Of a DNA stretch of 64,000 bases, positions 49,036-62,300 are shown piece by piece. The position numbers and the translations under genes are program-made. Origin of the DNA: Mactromeris polynyma (Eukaryota; Mollusca; Bivalvia; Venerida; Mactridae); assembly GCA_032209605.1 (NCBI GenBank), contig JASFXZ010000015.1, forward strand, positions 1,116,001 to 1,180,000. Direction: 5' to 3'. Positions within the stretch are counted from its first letter, which is position 1; each line of letters opens with the position of its first letter. The notes under the pieces are model-generated. The model ran no database searches. It was not told the origin of the DNA and was given only the letters and a program-made list of their open reading frames with translations.

Positions 49036-50765
49036 TGAACAAATGACAAATCGTGTTGAGCCCAATAAATCAAAAACATAATAATCACACTCAGTTGTTG
49101 CAACATGGGAGGGACAAAAATATGAATTAATTCAACATTTCAAGTAACTAAATTGACTTAAATCACAAGGTTGTCTAAAGTAGAACTTTTTTTTAAATAA
49201 TGGATATAAATGTTAACATTTGGATATTGTATGTATTGTCTTTGGTTTAAATGAAAACGATACCAAAATGTTTAATGCTTATAAACATTAATACACTTGT
49301 GGATCAAATGTTTTAATAAACTGTCTAAGTGGTTAACTATTTTAAAACATCAACTCATAAACTCAATTTAACATAATGATAAAATTGTTACAAATTCACT
49401 TGTATACATAATACAATATGTATGGTAAACGTGTATATACCAATCTAGCAAATGAAGCAAGAAACTGTGCATTGTAAAAAGTACTTTATTGTAGCTACCC
49501 ACATAGTTAACATATGTGGTCCCACAATGATGCCATGTAAATAAGTAAGCAAAACTCGCACAGCATTATAAACATTATACTATTCTTTAAAATATACAGA
49601 ATGCTTGCTAACAGTTTTCAACCAAAAGGATAAGGAAGTTGCGGTGTTTAAATATGTAAAATACTGAGAAGTAGGCCAGAGCACTAACCAGAAAAAATAC
49701 GGTATTTCAGACCATGTTCATACCTTATACATGGGGGTGGGGACATTTTATACAGCAACCAAGTAACAGACACATATGGGATGGATATCAAACATTTTTG
49801 TGTATTTACCTGTCCAATACTTTATAAAATCTAATTACAATTGTTTGATTCACAATTTAAGAGCATTCGTAGAAAAATATTTGCGGTATTTCGATAATCT
49901 GAACAAAAGTTGCGGAGGAAATGTCATGCAATGCGAGAAAAGGATGTTGAAAACACCATCGAGAGGCAGCAGATTGTTTATGTTTCCGTACGGTCACGTC
50001 TGGCATAGAAAGCAAAGCATAAACAAACAGACAAATACCTCTGACAGTGCATGATACAGCGACCGACACACTAGCTTGCAATACGGCCGTCATTGCGGTT
50101 CCAGTCGGTTGACATCCAGAAATAACATACCAGTTACATGTACAAACTGATGACGTCACGTCATAATGTACACAATAATTATTAAACAATCTTCTACTCT
50201 TCAAATGGGAAAACAATCTTATAAAATATTTCCTCGTTCATTAAATTCTATAAATCACAATTGATATTCCAACATATTCAGACAAAGTGCTAAGTTTATG
50301 ATGTAAACATTTTTATTGTGAAATAGTCGACGTCATAACGTCACTTTTACAGGTTTTGTCATGTAAGTGCTCAATATCTCTTTATTATAATGTTTATTGT
50401 TGCATAAAATGTGTTGTATGTTGGAAGAAACTGATATAATATTGTAGTGGACATTTTTCTGTGTGTTTGTTTTAGTGCTTGCTATGGTTACATCTACTGT
50501 TATAAACCAGTTTTGGAAGAATATTTGGAGACTTTTATACATATGCGTGCAGGAAATAGAGGATATTATATGAGTGGTCATTATTTTATTGAATTTATTA
50601 AACGAGTCTTCTAAAAACGACAAAATGAGGGAGGGCCGAGATTTTTTATCGGTTTTAGATGTCGAGTTTAATAAATTCAATAACAAATGAACACGAATGT
50701 AAGATTCTATTTATGACATAACAGCAGAAACGGCTGATTTTCTCAAAAACATTACCTTACCCACC
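49036..50765. other. Gene-free stretch
   Basis: The open frames at 49776-50054 plus and 49857-50216 minus overlap each other and show no recognisable domain. No gene is called. Confidence 0.45.
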
Positions 50766-50767
50766 TT

Positions 50768-50851
50768 ATATCGAGGGTTCAACGCAAGAATACCGTAACT
50801 CCTATGTAATTATATAGAAGTTACGCTAGTCTTGCACTGAACCCTCGATAT
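50768..50851. repeat. Imperfect 84-bp palindrome
   Basis: The left arm 'atatcgagggttcaacgcaa' and right arm 'cttgcactgaaccctcgata' pair with a few mismatches, and an inner 'cgtaact...agttacg' pairs too. It could be a small foldback element. Confidence 0.6.
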
Positions 50852-51299
50852 GCAAGCAAGGTATGACGTGTGTAATTCGGTCTGTTATAAATAAAAGCTG
50901 ACGCATAAGAAAGAAGTTCTGAGCAATACAGTAATTGCTAGATTATCGTCTGACTGTCATTGTTGGTGTTTAAAAATATCTTTGTGAACAGTCGAGAAAA
51001 TAGTATTTGTCTTCTAAACACATGTATCGCGACCAATATCATTTCTCAAAATGCGTTTATTCGTTGCATCGTGCGTATATTTCAAAACAAATCGGGGTCG
51101 GCAAATAAATATACACCATTTTGTTATAGTTCATCCTTTTATGTGTGGTGGAGTTTATCTTCATGATAATTAGTGCACCGTCCTTTGATGCTGACATTAC
51201 CCCTCATTTTAAATTATTTTTATACGTATTTGTTTGAAATATTCGTTGCCTGAATATTTGTGTGGGGAGATCCTGCTCTGAGCAGGTAATGCATTTGTG

Positions 51300-51560
51300 G
51301 TATTCTTTTCCCTCGATATAGATCCACCAAGTTGTATAATATCCTAGATGTAGATCCACCATGGTGTATTATATCCTTGATGTAGATCCACCATGGTGTA
51401 TTATATCCTTGATATAGATCCACCAAGTTGTATTATATCCTTGATGTAGATCCACCATAGTGTATAATATCCTTGATGTAGATCCACCATGGTGTATAAT
51501 ATCCTTGATGTTAATCCACCATGATGTATAATATCCATGATGTAGATCCAACATGATGTT
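51300..51560. repeat. 32-bp minisatellite, about eight copies
   Basis: Unit 'gatgtagatccaccatggtg' + 'tataatatcctt', with variants at the last codon-like triplets. The repeated short frame (WWIYIKDIIHHGGS) is not a gene. Confidence 0.9.
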
Positions 51561-51639
51561 GAACTTCCTTGCTGTAGGATATTTAATTTTTTTCTATGAT
51601 AATTGAGTTTGCATATCAACTTCATCACCATCAAAAATG

Positions 51640-52645
51640 TGAACTAATTAATGTCATCATCGTCATCAAACCAACACTTGGGCTTTCACATAAGCAACAA
51701 CTTCATCATCATCAATAGCAAAACAACACTTGGGCTGCCACATAAGCAATAACATCATCATTATCATCATCAACAATGTAACACTACTTGGGCTACCACA
51801 AAAGCAACAACTTCATCATCATCAATAGCAAAACAACACTTAGGCTGCCACATAAGCAATAACATCATCATTATCATCATCAACATCGTAACACTACTTG
51901 GGCTACCACAAAAGCAACAACTCATCATCATCATCAACAACAACAGTACACCACTTGGACTTCCACATCATCATCAACAACAACAACAACAACAGCATAA
52001 CACCACTTGGGCTACCACATAAGTAACAACATCACCATCACCACTTGTGCTTCCACATCAACATCATCATCAACAACACTAGCACAACACCGCTAGGGCT
52101 TCCACATCATCATCATCAAAACAACAGCATAACACCACTTGTGCTTCCACTCCAACATCATCCTCAACAGCATAACATCATTTGGCCTTCCACAACAACA
52201 TCAACAGCATAACATCATTTGGGCTTCCACAACAACATCAACAGCATAACATCATTTGGGCTTCCACAACAACATCAACAGCATAACATCATTTGGGCTT
52301 CCACAACAACATCAACAGCATAACATCATTTGGGCTTCCACAACAACATCAACAGCATAACATCATTTGGGCTTCCACAACAACATCAACAGCATGACAT
52401 CATTTGGGAAACCACATAAGCAACATCATCATCATCAACATTAACAACATAACACCACTTGGACTATCATATAAGCAACAGCTTCATCATCATCATCAAC
52501 AACAACATTACACCACTTGGGCTACCACATAATCAACAGCTTCATCATCATCAACATCAACAACATTACACCTCTTGGGCTTCCACATAAGTAACATCAT
52601 CACCATCAACAATATTATCATCTTCAACAACACAGCTCATTTGCA
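51640..52645. repeat. CAT/CAA-rich array with embedded 37-bp minisatellite
   Basis: Irregular units of 'acaccacttgggctaccaca' + 'taagcaacaa' with ATC/AAC triplet runs. At 52165-52405 it contains about six nearly identical 37-bp units, 'aacatcaacagcataacatc' + 'atttgggcttccacaac'. It lies just beyond the 3' end of NLR gene 2. Confidence 0.9.
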
Positions 52646-52753
52646 GAATAGGGTTTCTGATTCCACTCATGCTATTCATTCTATCATAGATTCATACATA
52701 TAAAACAAACCAGAATATCACAACAACAAGATTATTACTGATAAAATAAATGC

Positions 52754-52759
52754 TTTATT
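52754..52759 (-). promoter_or_regulatory. Polyadenylation signal of NLR gene 2
   Basis: AATAAA on the minus strand, about 575 bases after the stop codon, in sequence conserved with the 3' end of NLR gene 1. Confidence 0.7.
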
Positions 52760-53332
52760 GTTGATTAATACACAGTATACAGTTTATCATATACACATTC
52801 ATGGAATAAAACATCACAATATTATACACTCAAGACAATCTTAATTGGTAAAACAGATGAAGTGGAAATTGGTTTTTCCCAAACATCACAGAACCACACA
52901 AGCATGAAGGATTAATCACCACAAAACATCAAGGAAACAAAATTTACCCATTGATATACAAACAAAATGAACTACAAGCTATGCGAGTTCTAAATGTACT
53001 CGCCTTGAGTGCGAGATTTCTGTAATTAAATGTAGTTTAAAATCTCTAAAATGGTAACTAAATATTTCTAAATTGAATTTTAACTATGTTTACAAAGTGT
53101 GGAATAAACTTAAATATTGTGGATCACAATGATTGATATAAATCAATTTCCTCAAAAATTACTGTTTGATAAAAATCACCAAAAATGCAAAAAACTTTAT
53201 ATGTTTCCCTTCAGTAAAAAGTTATGACAATTATTGTCTGCTCAACATTCGCACATGTTTTATGGTTTCATCCCAATTTTATGACAAAGTCGCCTTTTTC
53301 CATGAAATGTTCACTGAAACAAAATCAAACAT

Positions 53333-56300
53333 TTACTGACAACTTGTTGTTTCAAATATTAACATCAAACCATCGAATTTATACGTGATGTTTACTGTAG
53401 GTATTGATGTAAGATACTCAGACATATAGTCCATCGATTCCTCCCCTGACAGTTCGCTGTGAGTTTCTCCATCAACTGATGTAATCTTACATTCATATAA
53501 CACAACTACTATCACAGTTCTATTGTTAACTAAATTCTCAATGAAAGAATGAAAACATTGACGACTCATTGTGACATGCCACAGCTGTATCTCCACTTGT
53601 GTTACATCAGGATGTAGTTGTAATAAAACATAATCAGGTAACTTCATGTGCCACAGTTCTAGTACCTTGATATATGGAAGAGTGTTCACTGCATATATTA
53701 AGGTTTTCATTGTAATGTAATCTAACCAGTTACCTCCATTGATACAAAGATATTCAAGATGTGAATCCTTAATACAGTTAAATACATCAATATAACAACT
53801 AACAATCCTCTCAGATAATGGACGCAATGTGATGTACTTTAAACTAGAATTGTTGACATTATAACATAAAATATTAACATTCCACAGATATAATGAAGAG
53901 AGTTTTGTATGATGTGGAAGATTTAGAGTCAATGTACAGTCACTATCCTCAAGCTGGTGATTATCACAATATACAGACTCCAAATCTATACTTTCAATGA
54001 GAACTTTGTCAGACAGAAATTTCACCAGATTATGTAAACTGTTATGTTGCATTTTAACAAAAGACAGAGACAATGATGTCAGATTTTGGAGACTTTGTCG
54101 TCCAATTATATACCAAAAAACTGATGACAGGCTACTTGTCACAGGTAATTCTGGTATCAATGGTTTTGTATCAGAATCACCTTGAATACAAACAGTGTGC
54201 AGAGTTAATTTATTCTCTAATATGAACTGAGTGAACTTTTTATAATCAGCAGGCAACACTTTACCAACATTTAAACATTGGAGATTTTTTATCTGATCAA
54301 ATATATCAAAATATTTACCATTTTCTGAATATATAGATTTTACACTTGTCTTATTTAACACTAACAATTCTTTCAAAGATGTAATATCATCATTACCAGA
54401 ACAAGAATCAAAAATAAAATCCTCAAGTTTTAACAAAATGTGGGACTTATTTGTGCTAATGACTTCCATGTAACATTTGTTTATAATTGTCTGCAGTGAC
54501 TTGATTTGTTCACTGTAAGAATCACAGTCATAATGAAATATAGCATTTTTTCTGCATAAAGATAAATCAGCTGATATGGTTAAATGAATATCATCAAACA
54601 AAATTTTAACTCTGTCATAAGAAAATCCTGAAAGCAAGAGGAAGAAGTTTTCATATTGTAAAACATCATTTAAAGTTTTCCATTTTTTAGTTATATCAGT
54701 GAAAACATTACTCGAGTCAAATGATGTTATATACAAAGCTGTAAAAAATTCAATGTAACTTTTGTGAATAAAACTGATTTTAAGCCTTTCTTCAGTATAG
54801 CACCCTGAAACTTCACTTTTTGATAATATACCAATTTTACACAGGAAGTCAGTTTCTTCAATGGAAAAACAATATGGTTTAGCTTGTAACTGTTGTCTAG
54901 TAAATACAAGGCTGGATACATTTTCATCTTGTTTGAACAATGATCTAAACGAAAGATGGCACACATTATACAGTAAGCCAACATATTTGTTTAAATGTTC
55001 CATTCCTGAGAGAGAATCAGGAAGCTGCCATGTAGATGGTGTAATTGATGGACACTTGACGTTCCTCTTTTCAGCTCTTTTAAAGACCATTTCTATAATG
55101 TTAGCATAAATAAGAGCTCTGGGCATGACTGTCAGTGTCTTTTCAAACCATAAAATCACCAGATGTGATACAATTATTGGTATGTTCAACTGGTCAATAA
55201 GTCCACACTTTATGATTTCATTGGTGAAATCTTCAGCATTCCTGTTACTAGAATATTCTATATTCATATAACGTATGACATCTTCAATATATGACTTCAA
55301 AGAATCTCCATGGAGGCCTGTGATCTTGACTAGTTGATCAATATCTCTTTTATGTGACAGTCGAACACTTTCCATTCTATGTGGACGACATGTAGTCATG
55401 CAAACACAAGCATCAGAATATATCCTTTCTGGTAGTTTATACTGCTTTTTATCATTACTCTTTGGGTCCCATTCATCCAATGAATCGAGAATGATAAGGC
55501 ATGGTTTATCTCTTAAAATAGATTGTATGGCTAGTTCATACTTTTCTCTAGAGTCATAGAAAAATTGTTCTATAATCATATTGACTACATGCGTATGGCT
55601 GGTATCTCGCAGATTTATATAAAACACAAAGTCAAACTTGGACATATAGTCCATGTCTTTCTGTAACCCTTCATGTTTCTTTTCTAACTTATCACCAGAC
55701 ATTGCCATAGACCACAATAAACACATACATGTACAGAATGAAGTTTTACCAACACCTGCATCAGCAGTAATATATACTTGGTTCAATGATACATCCTCCT
55801 TGAAAAATAAACTTTCATAACCAATTATTTGTTTACTATCATTTTTTTGTTCTATGCTATACATTGTGAGGGATTTATATATGTTCAAGAAATATTCATC
55901 TTTATTTTCAAACAATGGTGAAACTGGTAGGGTCCGACAATATTGCTGGTAGTACTTTATGATGTCTTTTTGAATATCTGAAAAAAGAAAAGTACAAAAT
56001 AAGACAAAACTAATATCAATAAGTTATTTCCATCAGATTAATATCTAGTTCACTTATGTAATCATTACACATCAATATAACAGGTGTTTCTACCAAGGTA
56101 GAGACCCTTGTGAAAGTTTCTTATAGAATTCGGCCTTGTGGTCTCAGAGATGTTATACACGATTGTTGATTTACGTGCATTCGAACTGACGACAGTCAAT
56201 CAGAAAAATTCATCTAGAGTGGTTCCTGCTAAAACGGTCATGCATGTATTTAACAATTATGTATTTCTTTGATATAAAACTATGTACAGTGTATACTTGA

Positions 56301-59300
56301 ATCTTGATTCAATTCAGTTCCTCTAAATTGTGTTTCTTTTTAATAACAACAGAAACATGTAAACTCAATACATGTATATACATGTTGTAAATAGAAATAA
56401 CATCAACAAAACTCTGTAAATAGAAGGATCACTTCCTACAGCCAGTAAGTTACCTTAGTTAAAGAAATAATAAAAGGTAACTTTATCCATATACATATAT
56501 TGTAATTTAATATACATGTAATTTTAACAATATAGACTATATGACATTATTTCGGGAATTAACATCTTTAAAATCAAATTAACTGTAAATATTTGTGGCT
56601 TGTCGTTACAACAACATGATGAATTTTAAAAAGTTGAACAGCATATTGCAGAAATATGTTGAATTTTAACTTGTACATTTTGTACCTGTGAGTTTAACGG
56701 AAGAGTTGCTCGTGTTTTCTTCTTCAGTTCCCACGTTGTGTCTATGTGTTTCTCGCATCTTTTCTGTGAGATTTATCTCAAGTCTAGTTTGACTTTCAAT
56801 CAGTCCAGCCAGATCTTCCCGTATCTGTCTGGTATTTTCAGCCAGTGCATGTTTAACAGTGGTGACTTCACGCTTGAGTTCTGCAATACCACGGTCAAGC
56901 TTTACATCCATTTGTATCCATTCCTCTAAAACCTCATCAAATCGTTGCTTTAACTCCTCATCAATATTCATCTTTTCAACATCATTAATTAATGATGATA
57001 AAGTCGGAATTTGACAAAACGTATTAAGACCAATAAGGATCTGCAAATATACAGGAAAAAACTATAGGCAACATGGCGTAGCAGTATACACCCTTTCAAT
57101 TAATCGATTAAAGTCGCCTAAGAGTTGCGTCCCCTACCGGACGTGACGTAATGCGAGGATAAAAATATTTCCAAAACGGCCAGTGCTGCTTACTTAAGCT
57201 GCACATCAACAAAAGTTTATGCGTTGCGCAAATTTATTAATGTTTTCGTAGAAATCGGACATTTTATTTGTTAAAGTAGAGCTATAGAGAAAGTATTAGG
57301 TTACAATATATTAAAGTTTTTGCATTAACAGCATTCAAAAAATCATAGGTAACGAATTAACGCTGCACACGGGGAGCGTAATTTTTTCACATACTCGCGG
57401 TTAGTTTCCTATAAATTCTCTGATTTTCACAACAAGTACCATATATTTAACTTACCCCAATGCAAAAAGCAATCGTTTAAGATGACAACTCCTCAAAAAA
57501 TATGTGGTTAATATTAAAAGTTATTCCATAAACGGTGATCAAACAATCCCAGTTTAAGAAATTTTCAGAGCATTAATGCTTCATAACTTTTTCAAAACAA
57601 GTCGGTAATTTTCCTCTTCATTTTTTGATATTTTCATCGAAGTCTAATTGTACTTAATACACTTTCATGTCAATAAAATATTTTAAAAAAGGCTGCTGTG
57701 AAGAACAATCAAGGCTTACATAATCATGTAAATGTGTAAAGATCAACTAAACAAATGATGTAGATCACGCCAGCATGTCATGTTTTGTGTACACAAGTCG
57801 TCTATTTTACCCAGCACAAGCGTGTGCAAAATATAAATTAAGTAGGTCAAATCAATGTCTTTATTGTCTGTGTGAGACAAGGGTTTTGGCATCAATTTAA
57901 TTCTGAACATGAATTAACATTCAAAAATGTCGGAAGAGGCTGGCTAAATCTTTGAAGTATAAATAGTTTTGGGTGACAGACAGTTGTAATCTCATTGTGT
58001 TTATTACAAATTGAGATCACAGACTGATATGACCTAATCATTTCAATTATCAAAGGCACTAATTCTATCAAACAGGAAATAGCAATATGAATTAACACAT
58101 ATAATAAAGATCTCCTGGGGTTTTACGACTCCTGTGTTTTTACAGCTGACACCTAGGGCAATTTTCAATTACAGTAGTGACCAGTAGAACTGATCTGCCG
58201 AGGGCGTGGTTTATGAATTGCAAAACAATAGGCATCCACCAATCAAATTAATTAAAATACAAGAAAGGCAATTAATAACTGTCAATTATCAATTCATACG
58301 AGAACACAGAAACTGTTTAAACATTGAAACTAAATGGCCAGCCAGCCACGAAAGACGTCTAAAAATAATTTATGGATTATAGCGCTATGTCCCGTTTTCA
58401 GAAGAGATTTCTTTTAAAAGTGACTATAAACAATCTATATTTAATGTGAGTAGGAATAACCAAACAGACAGTGAGTTTCATATTTTATTTTTACATAAAT
58501 ATATTGTTTTAGACAGTGCGTCTGCTGATAACATTGTATCGATGCGCCATATCTGGCGTAGCGCATCTGTGGCATTGAGATGTTTGGCTATATCCATGTT
58601 CTTTCATATGTCGGTCCATGACTGAAATGACGAAAAATATGTATGGTTCTTCTTCAGACATGCGTACGATTTCACATTAACATCAAAATACGGTTTTCCA
58701 AGTCCATATTAACGACTGATGTTGTGAAATAAAAATTCCCAGTATGTCGCAAAATTATGTGACAAACAAATATTAAGCATCTAACTAAAGCGATTTCGCA
58801 AAATCCATTAGGTATAAGTTTTTTTATATATCTCAAAATACATCCTAAAACAAATTACATCTGTAACATACCTTATCTTTCATTCCATCGCCGAAAAATT
58901 GGTTACGTCGCCATTTCGCGCTCTAAATATTACCGTTATAGTAATTGTTTATCCTCTAATGACGTCATCGAAGGGCAGATAATTCTATTTACGGTATAAT
59001 TGAAAGGGTGTATATCTACATATGGATTTGTATGCATATACGTAGTTCTCACATCTACACTATTTACCTACCTTGTTCTGAATTGTCAGCCATTTTGATA
59101 GGCAAATTTTCTTAAAGTTTATGGGGAATATATTGTAAACGATGATGAACTAATCGATATTTAAAAAAACGTGTGCTCATGTGGGCGTTTGGCTCAGCAA
59201 GTTGAGGAAAAGGTGGTTGCCACATGCAAATTCTCTTGGTATTTTCTCAATTGTCACATATTTGGAAATTATTCCTATAAAGGCTTATCAGTTTTGTCTT

Positions 59301-62300
59301 TCAAAATGGCCGACAGTTAAAACAAGGGAGGTAAATATTGTAGATGAGGGAGACCATTTGTAGACGTTTTAGTAAGGCTAACTTTATTATCACTGCAGTG
59401 AAAACTATAGAGCTATCACTGATAAAAAACACAATATCACTTTAGAAGACATATTTTTCAAAACATTCAAGAAAGATGTGATCTTGACCCCAAACAGAAC
59501 AAGAGGGCCATGATGGCCAGATATCGCTCACATGAGAACAATGCCATGTTGGCCTCAGGAGAGTTTAATGATTTGACCTTGTGACCTATTTTTTACCCAA
59601 AAAAAATGGGCAACATGTCAAGCCCGCCAAATGTCAGGAGATTAACAGAATACGGTTAAATTATGCTATAAAGTGCATATCTAATATACCCAATTTTTAC
59701 TTTTGATTTCTAAAAGTGATTTTGACCTTTGAGCTATGTATTGATAGGGTATGGGTCTTGCATAACACATGAGGTCTCCATGGTGAACATTTGTGCCAAG
59801 TAATTTGAAAATCTCCCAATAGATGACAGTTTAATATTCTGAAAAAAATGTTTTCAACTCGATTCTTTACGCTTGACCTCCAAGGGTGACCTTGACCTTT
59901 GAACTACGGACATGGGCCCGTGCACAACAAGCCATCTCATCATGGTGAACATTTGTGCCAAGTAATTTAAATCCCCGAATAAATGACAGTATTATGGTCT
60001 GGACAAGATGCTTTTAGATCCATTTTTGACATTTAACCTCCAAGTGTGACCTTGGCCTTTGAGCTACAGACATGAGTCTTGCGTGAAACATGCTGTCTTA
60101 TCATGCTGAACATTTGTGCAAATTTATTTGAAAATCCCCTATAAATGACAGAGTAATGGTCCGGACAAAGAAATCTAGACCCATTTTTGACATTTGACCA
60201 CTTATTGTGACCTTGACCTTTGATCTACAGACAAGGGTCTTGCCCACGACACACCGTCTCATCATGAGGACCATTTTAGCGAATTAATTTGAAAATCCCC
60301 CATTAATGACTGTGTAATGGTCTGGACGAAAAAATCTAGACCCATTTTTGACAACTGCTTTCTAATTGTCACAATTTGTGATCTTGACCTTTGAGCTACG
60401 GACATTGGTCTTGTGCGAGACACACCGTCTCATCATGGTGAACATTTGTGCCAAGTAATTTGAAAATCCCCCAATAAATGACTGTGTTATGGTCTGGACA
60501 AAGAAATCTAGACCAATTTTTGACATTTGACCACTATGTGTGACCTTGACCTTTAAGCTACTGACACGGGTCTAGCACACGACACTCCGTCTCATCATGG
60601 TGAACGTGTGTGCCATTTCATTTGAGATTGTGAATGATTTAGCGTTACATACCAAATTTCAAACGTGGAGTAGTGTTTAGATATCTTTCAATTTCGAACA
60701 ATATTAATTGGCACTCTCAAAACACAGTAAAATGGTTTCTTCATAGCGCATGTGTGATCATTATTAGAATAAATGTATGTTTACTTAGTTTGTTTGAAGT
60801 TGGTCTTTCTCATTTTGAGTTTCAATTTTCTTCTTGATTTTATAGTTGCAAACTTGCAGATATTCTTCGGTACCATTTGAATTTTGAAATTATCATGCAT
60901 TTATTTCATCCATCCTTTCCCTATTAGCTATTAATCGGAAACTAAGTTTTAAGTCGAAAAGGTCATGACACCAACAATAAGTGGAGTGTTACTGATATTG
61001 AATTGGACCCGTTTTTCATTATCCAAAGAGTATGAACTCAATATGAATTGAATCATAATATCCATCAATCAATTAGAAAGTCAAGAAAGTAATATTTCAA
61101 CAAATATTTACCGCAACTAATTCTTTCCATTTCACAGTCAGGTCTGCTTCAGGCATAGACACACTACCACTGTGCAACAACGGAAATACAAGAAATTGAC
61201 TATTATACACGGACTACAACTAAAGCTATCACTGAAGGTGATTAATACCACTGAAATGTGAGTTATATCTTAGAGAAAATCCAAAATGACCGCCAGTTGG
61301 CAATTTTTGAGAAAATCCAAGATGGCAACCAGTCGACAACATTTACAAGCATAAATTATGTCCATTGCGACGTTTTGACAATCGCTGATGGGCTGAGTAG
61401 CTCAAGAAATGGTGTTTTCTCCGCCTACATGAAGATTGCGTTAGATGTCAGAACTATAGGGTGTATTATTTTTCAGGGTGCGGAGTTCTCCTTACAATGT
61501 AAATGTTGTTCGGAACTGTACCCGTAAAGTGGTAGGTGCAGCAGGAGTCGTCATGTGATTAAACATGGCTGACAACAGACGTATATTATTTCAATGTGAA
61601 ACGTTTAGTCGTCTTTTTGACGACATGTCTGTTTAAGAGACATGAATGTGCTCAACCAGCAGTTATAACAAATGTCATTTACATGAATATAAGTATTACT
61701 TTATACATTGTACCTGTATTAAAAATTATATATATTTAAAGGGAGCTAATGGTTAGGAAAGCTAATTGTTAGTTTTCGGATAAATAAATTCAGACAGAAT
61801 CGCAGGAAAATGTTACGATATGATTTATTTCGTGCCGTACAAGTACCTCAGTTTCGATATGCTAGCGAGCTATTTTTAGAAACCGGGATTCCAAATAAAA
61901 CCACGTTGCAGCATATATACAAGTCGATTATGACCAAACAGCTTTAAATAATGTAAATATAAGGTCTTGTCTTTTCATGCAGTTTAGAATATATTGCACA
62001 GCTCAATAGAATTTAAAATGCATGAGATTTCCACAGGAAGATAAAATTGCTTGCCCATCAAATATCATTGAGGATTTGTGGTTCAAATTCATACTTGACT
62101 GGACATATGGAGTAAAATATGTACATTATTCTTGGATATTCATTTCAGTATAGCAGTGTTCTGAAATGACGAACAATGTTCTAAAATGCTCCATTGAGAA
62201 CTTTGTTCTGCATTTAAGCATATTGTTTCTAAACCATTCCATTGGCGCTAGAGTAGAACATCATTCCGAATCGCGCAGAACACTCTATAGGAATACGCCC

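Noticed and set aside
49776..50216. Two overlapping frames on opposite strands (92 and 119 codons)
   Set aside because: Neither shows homology that I recognise or matching exons; treated as chance.
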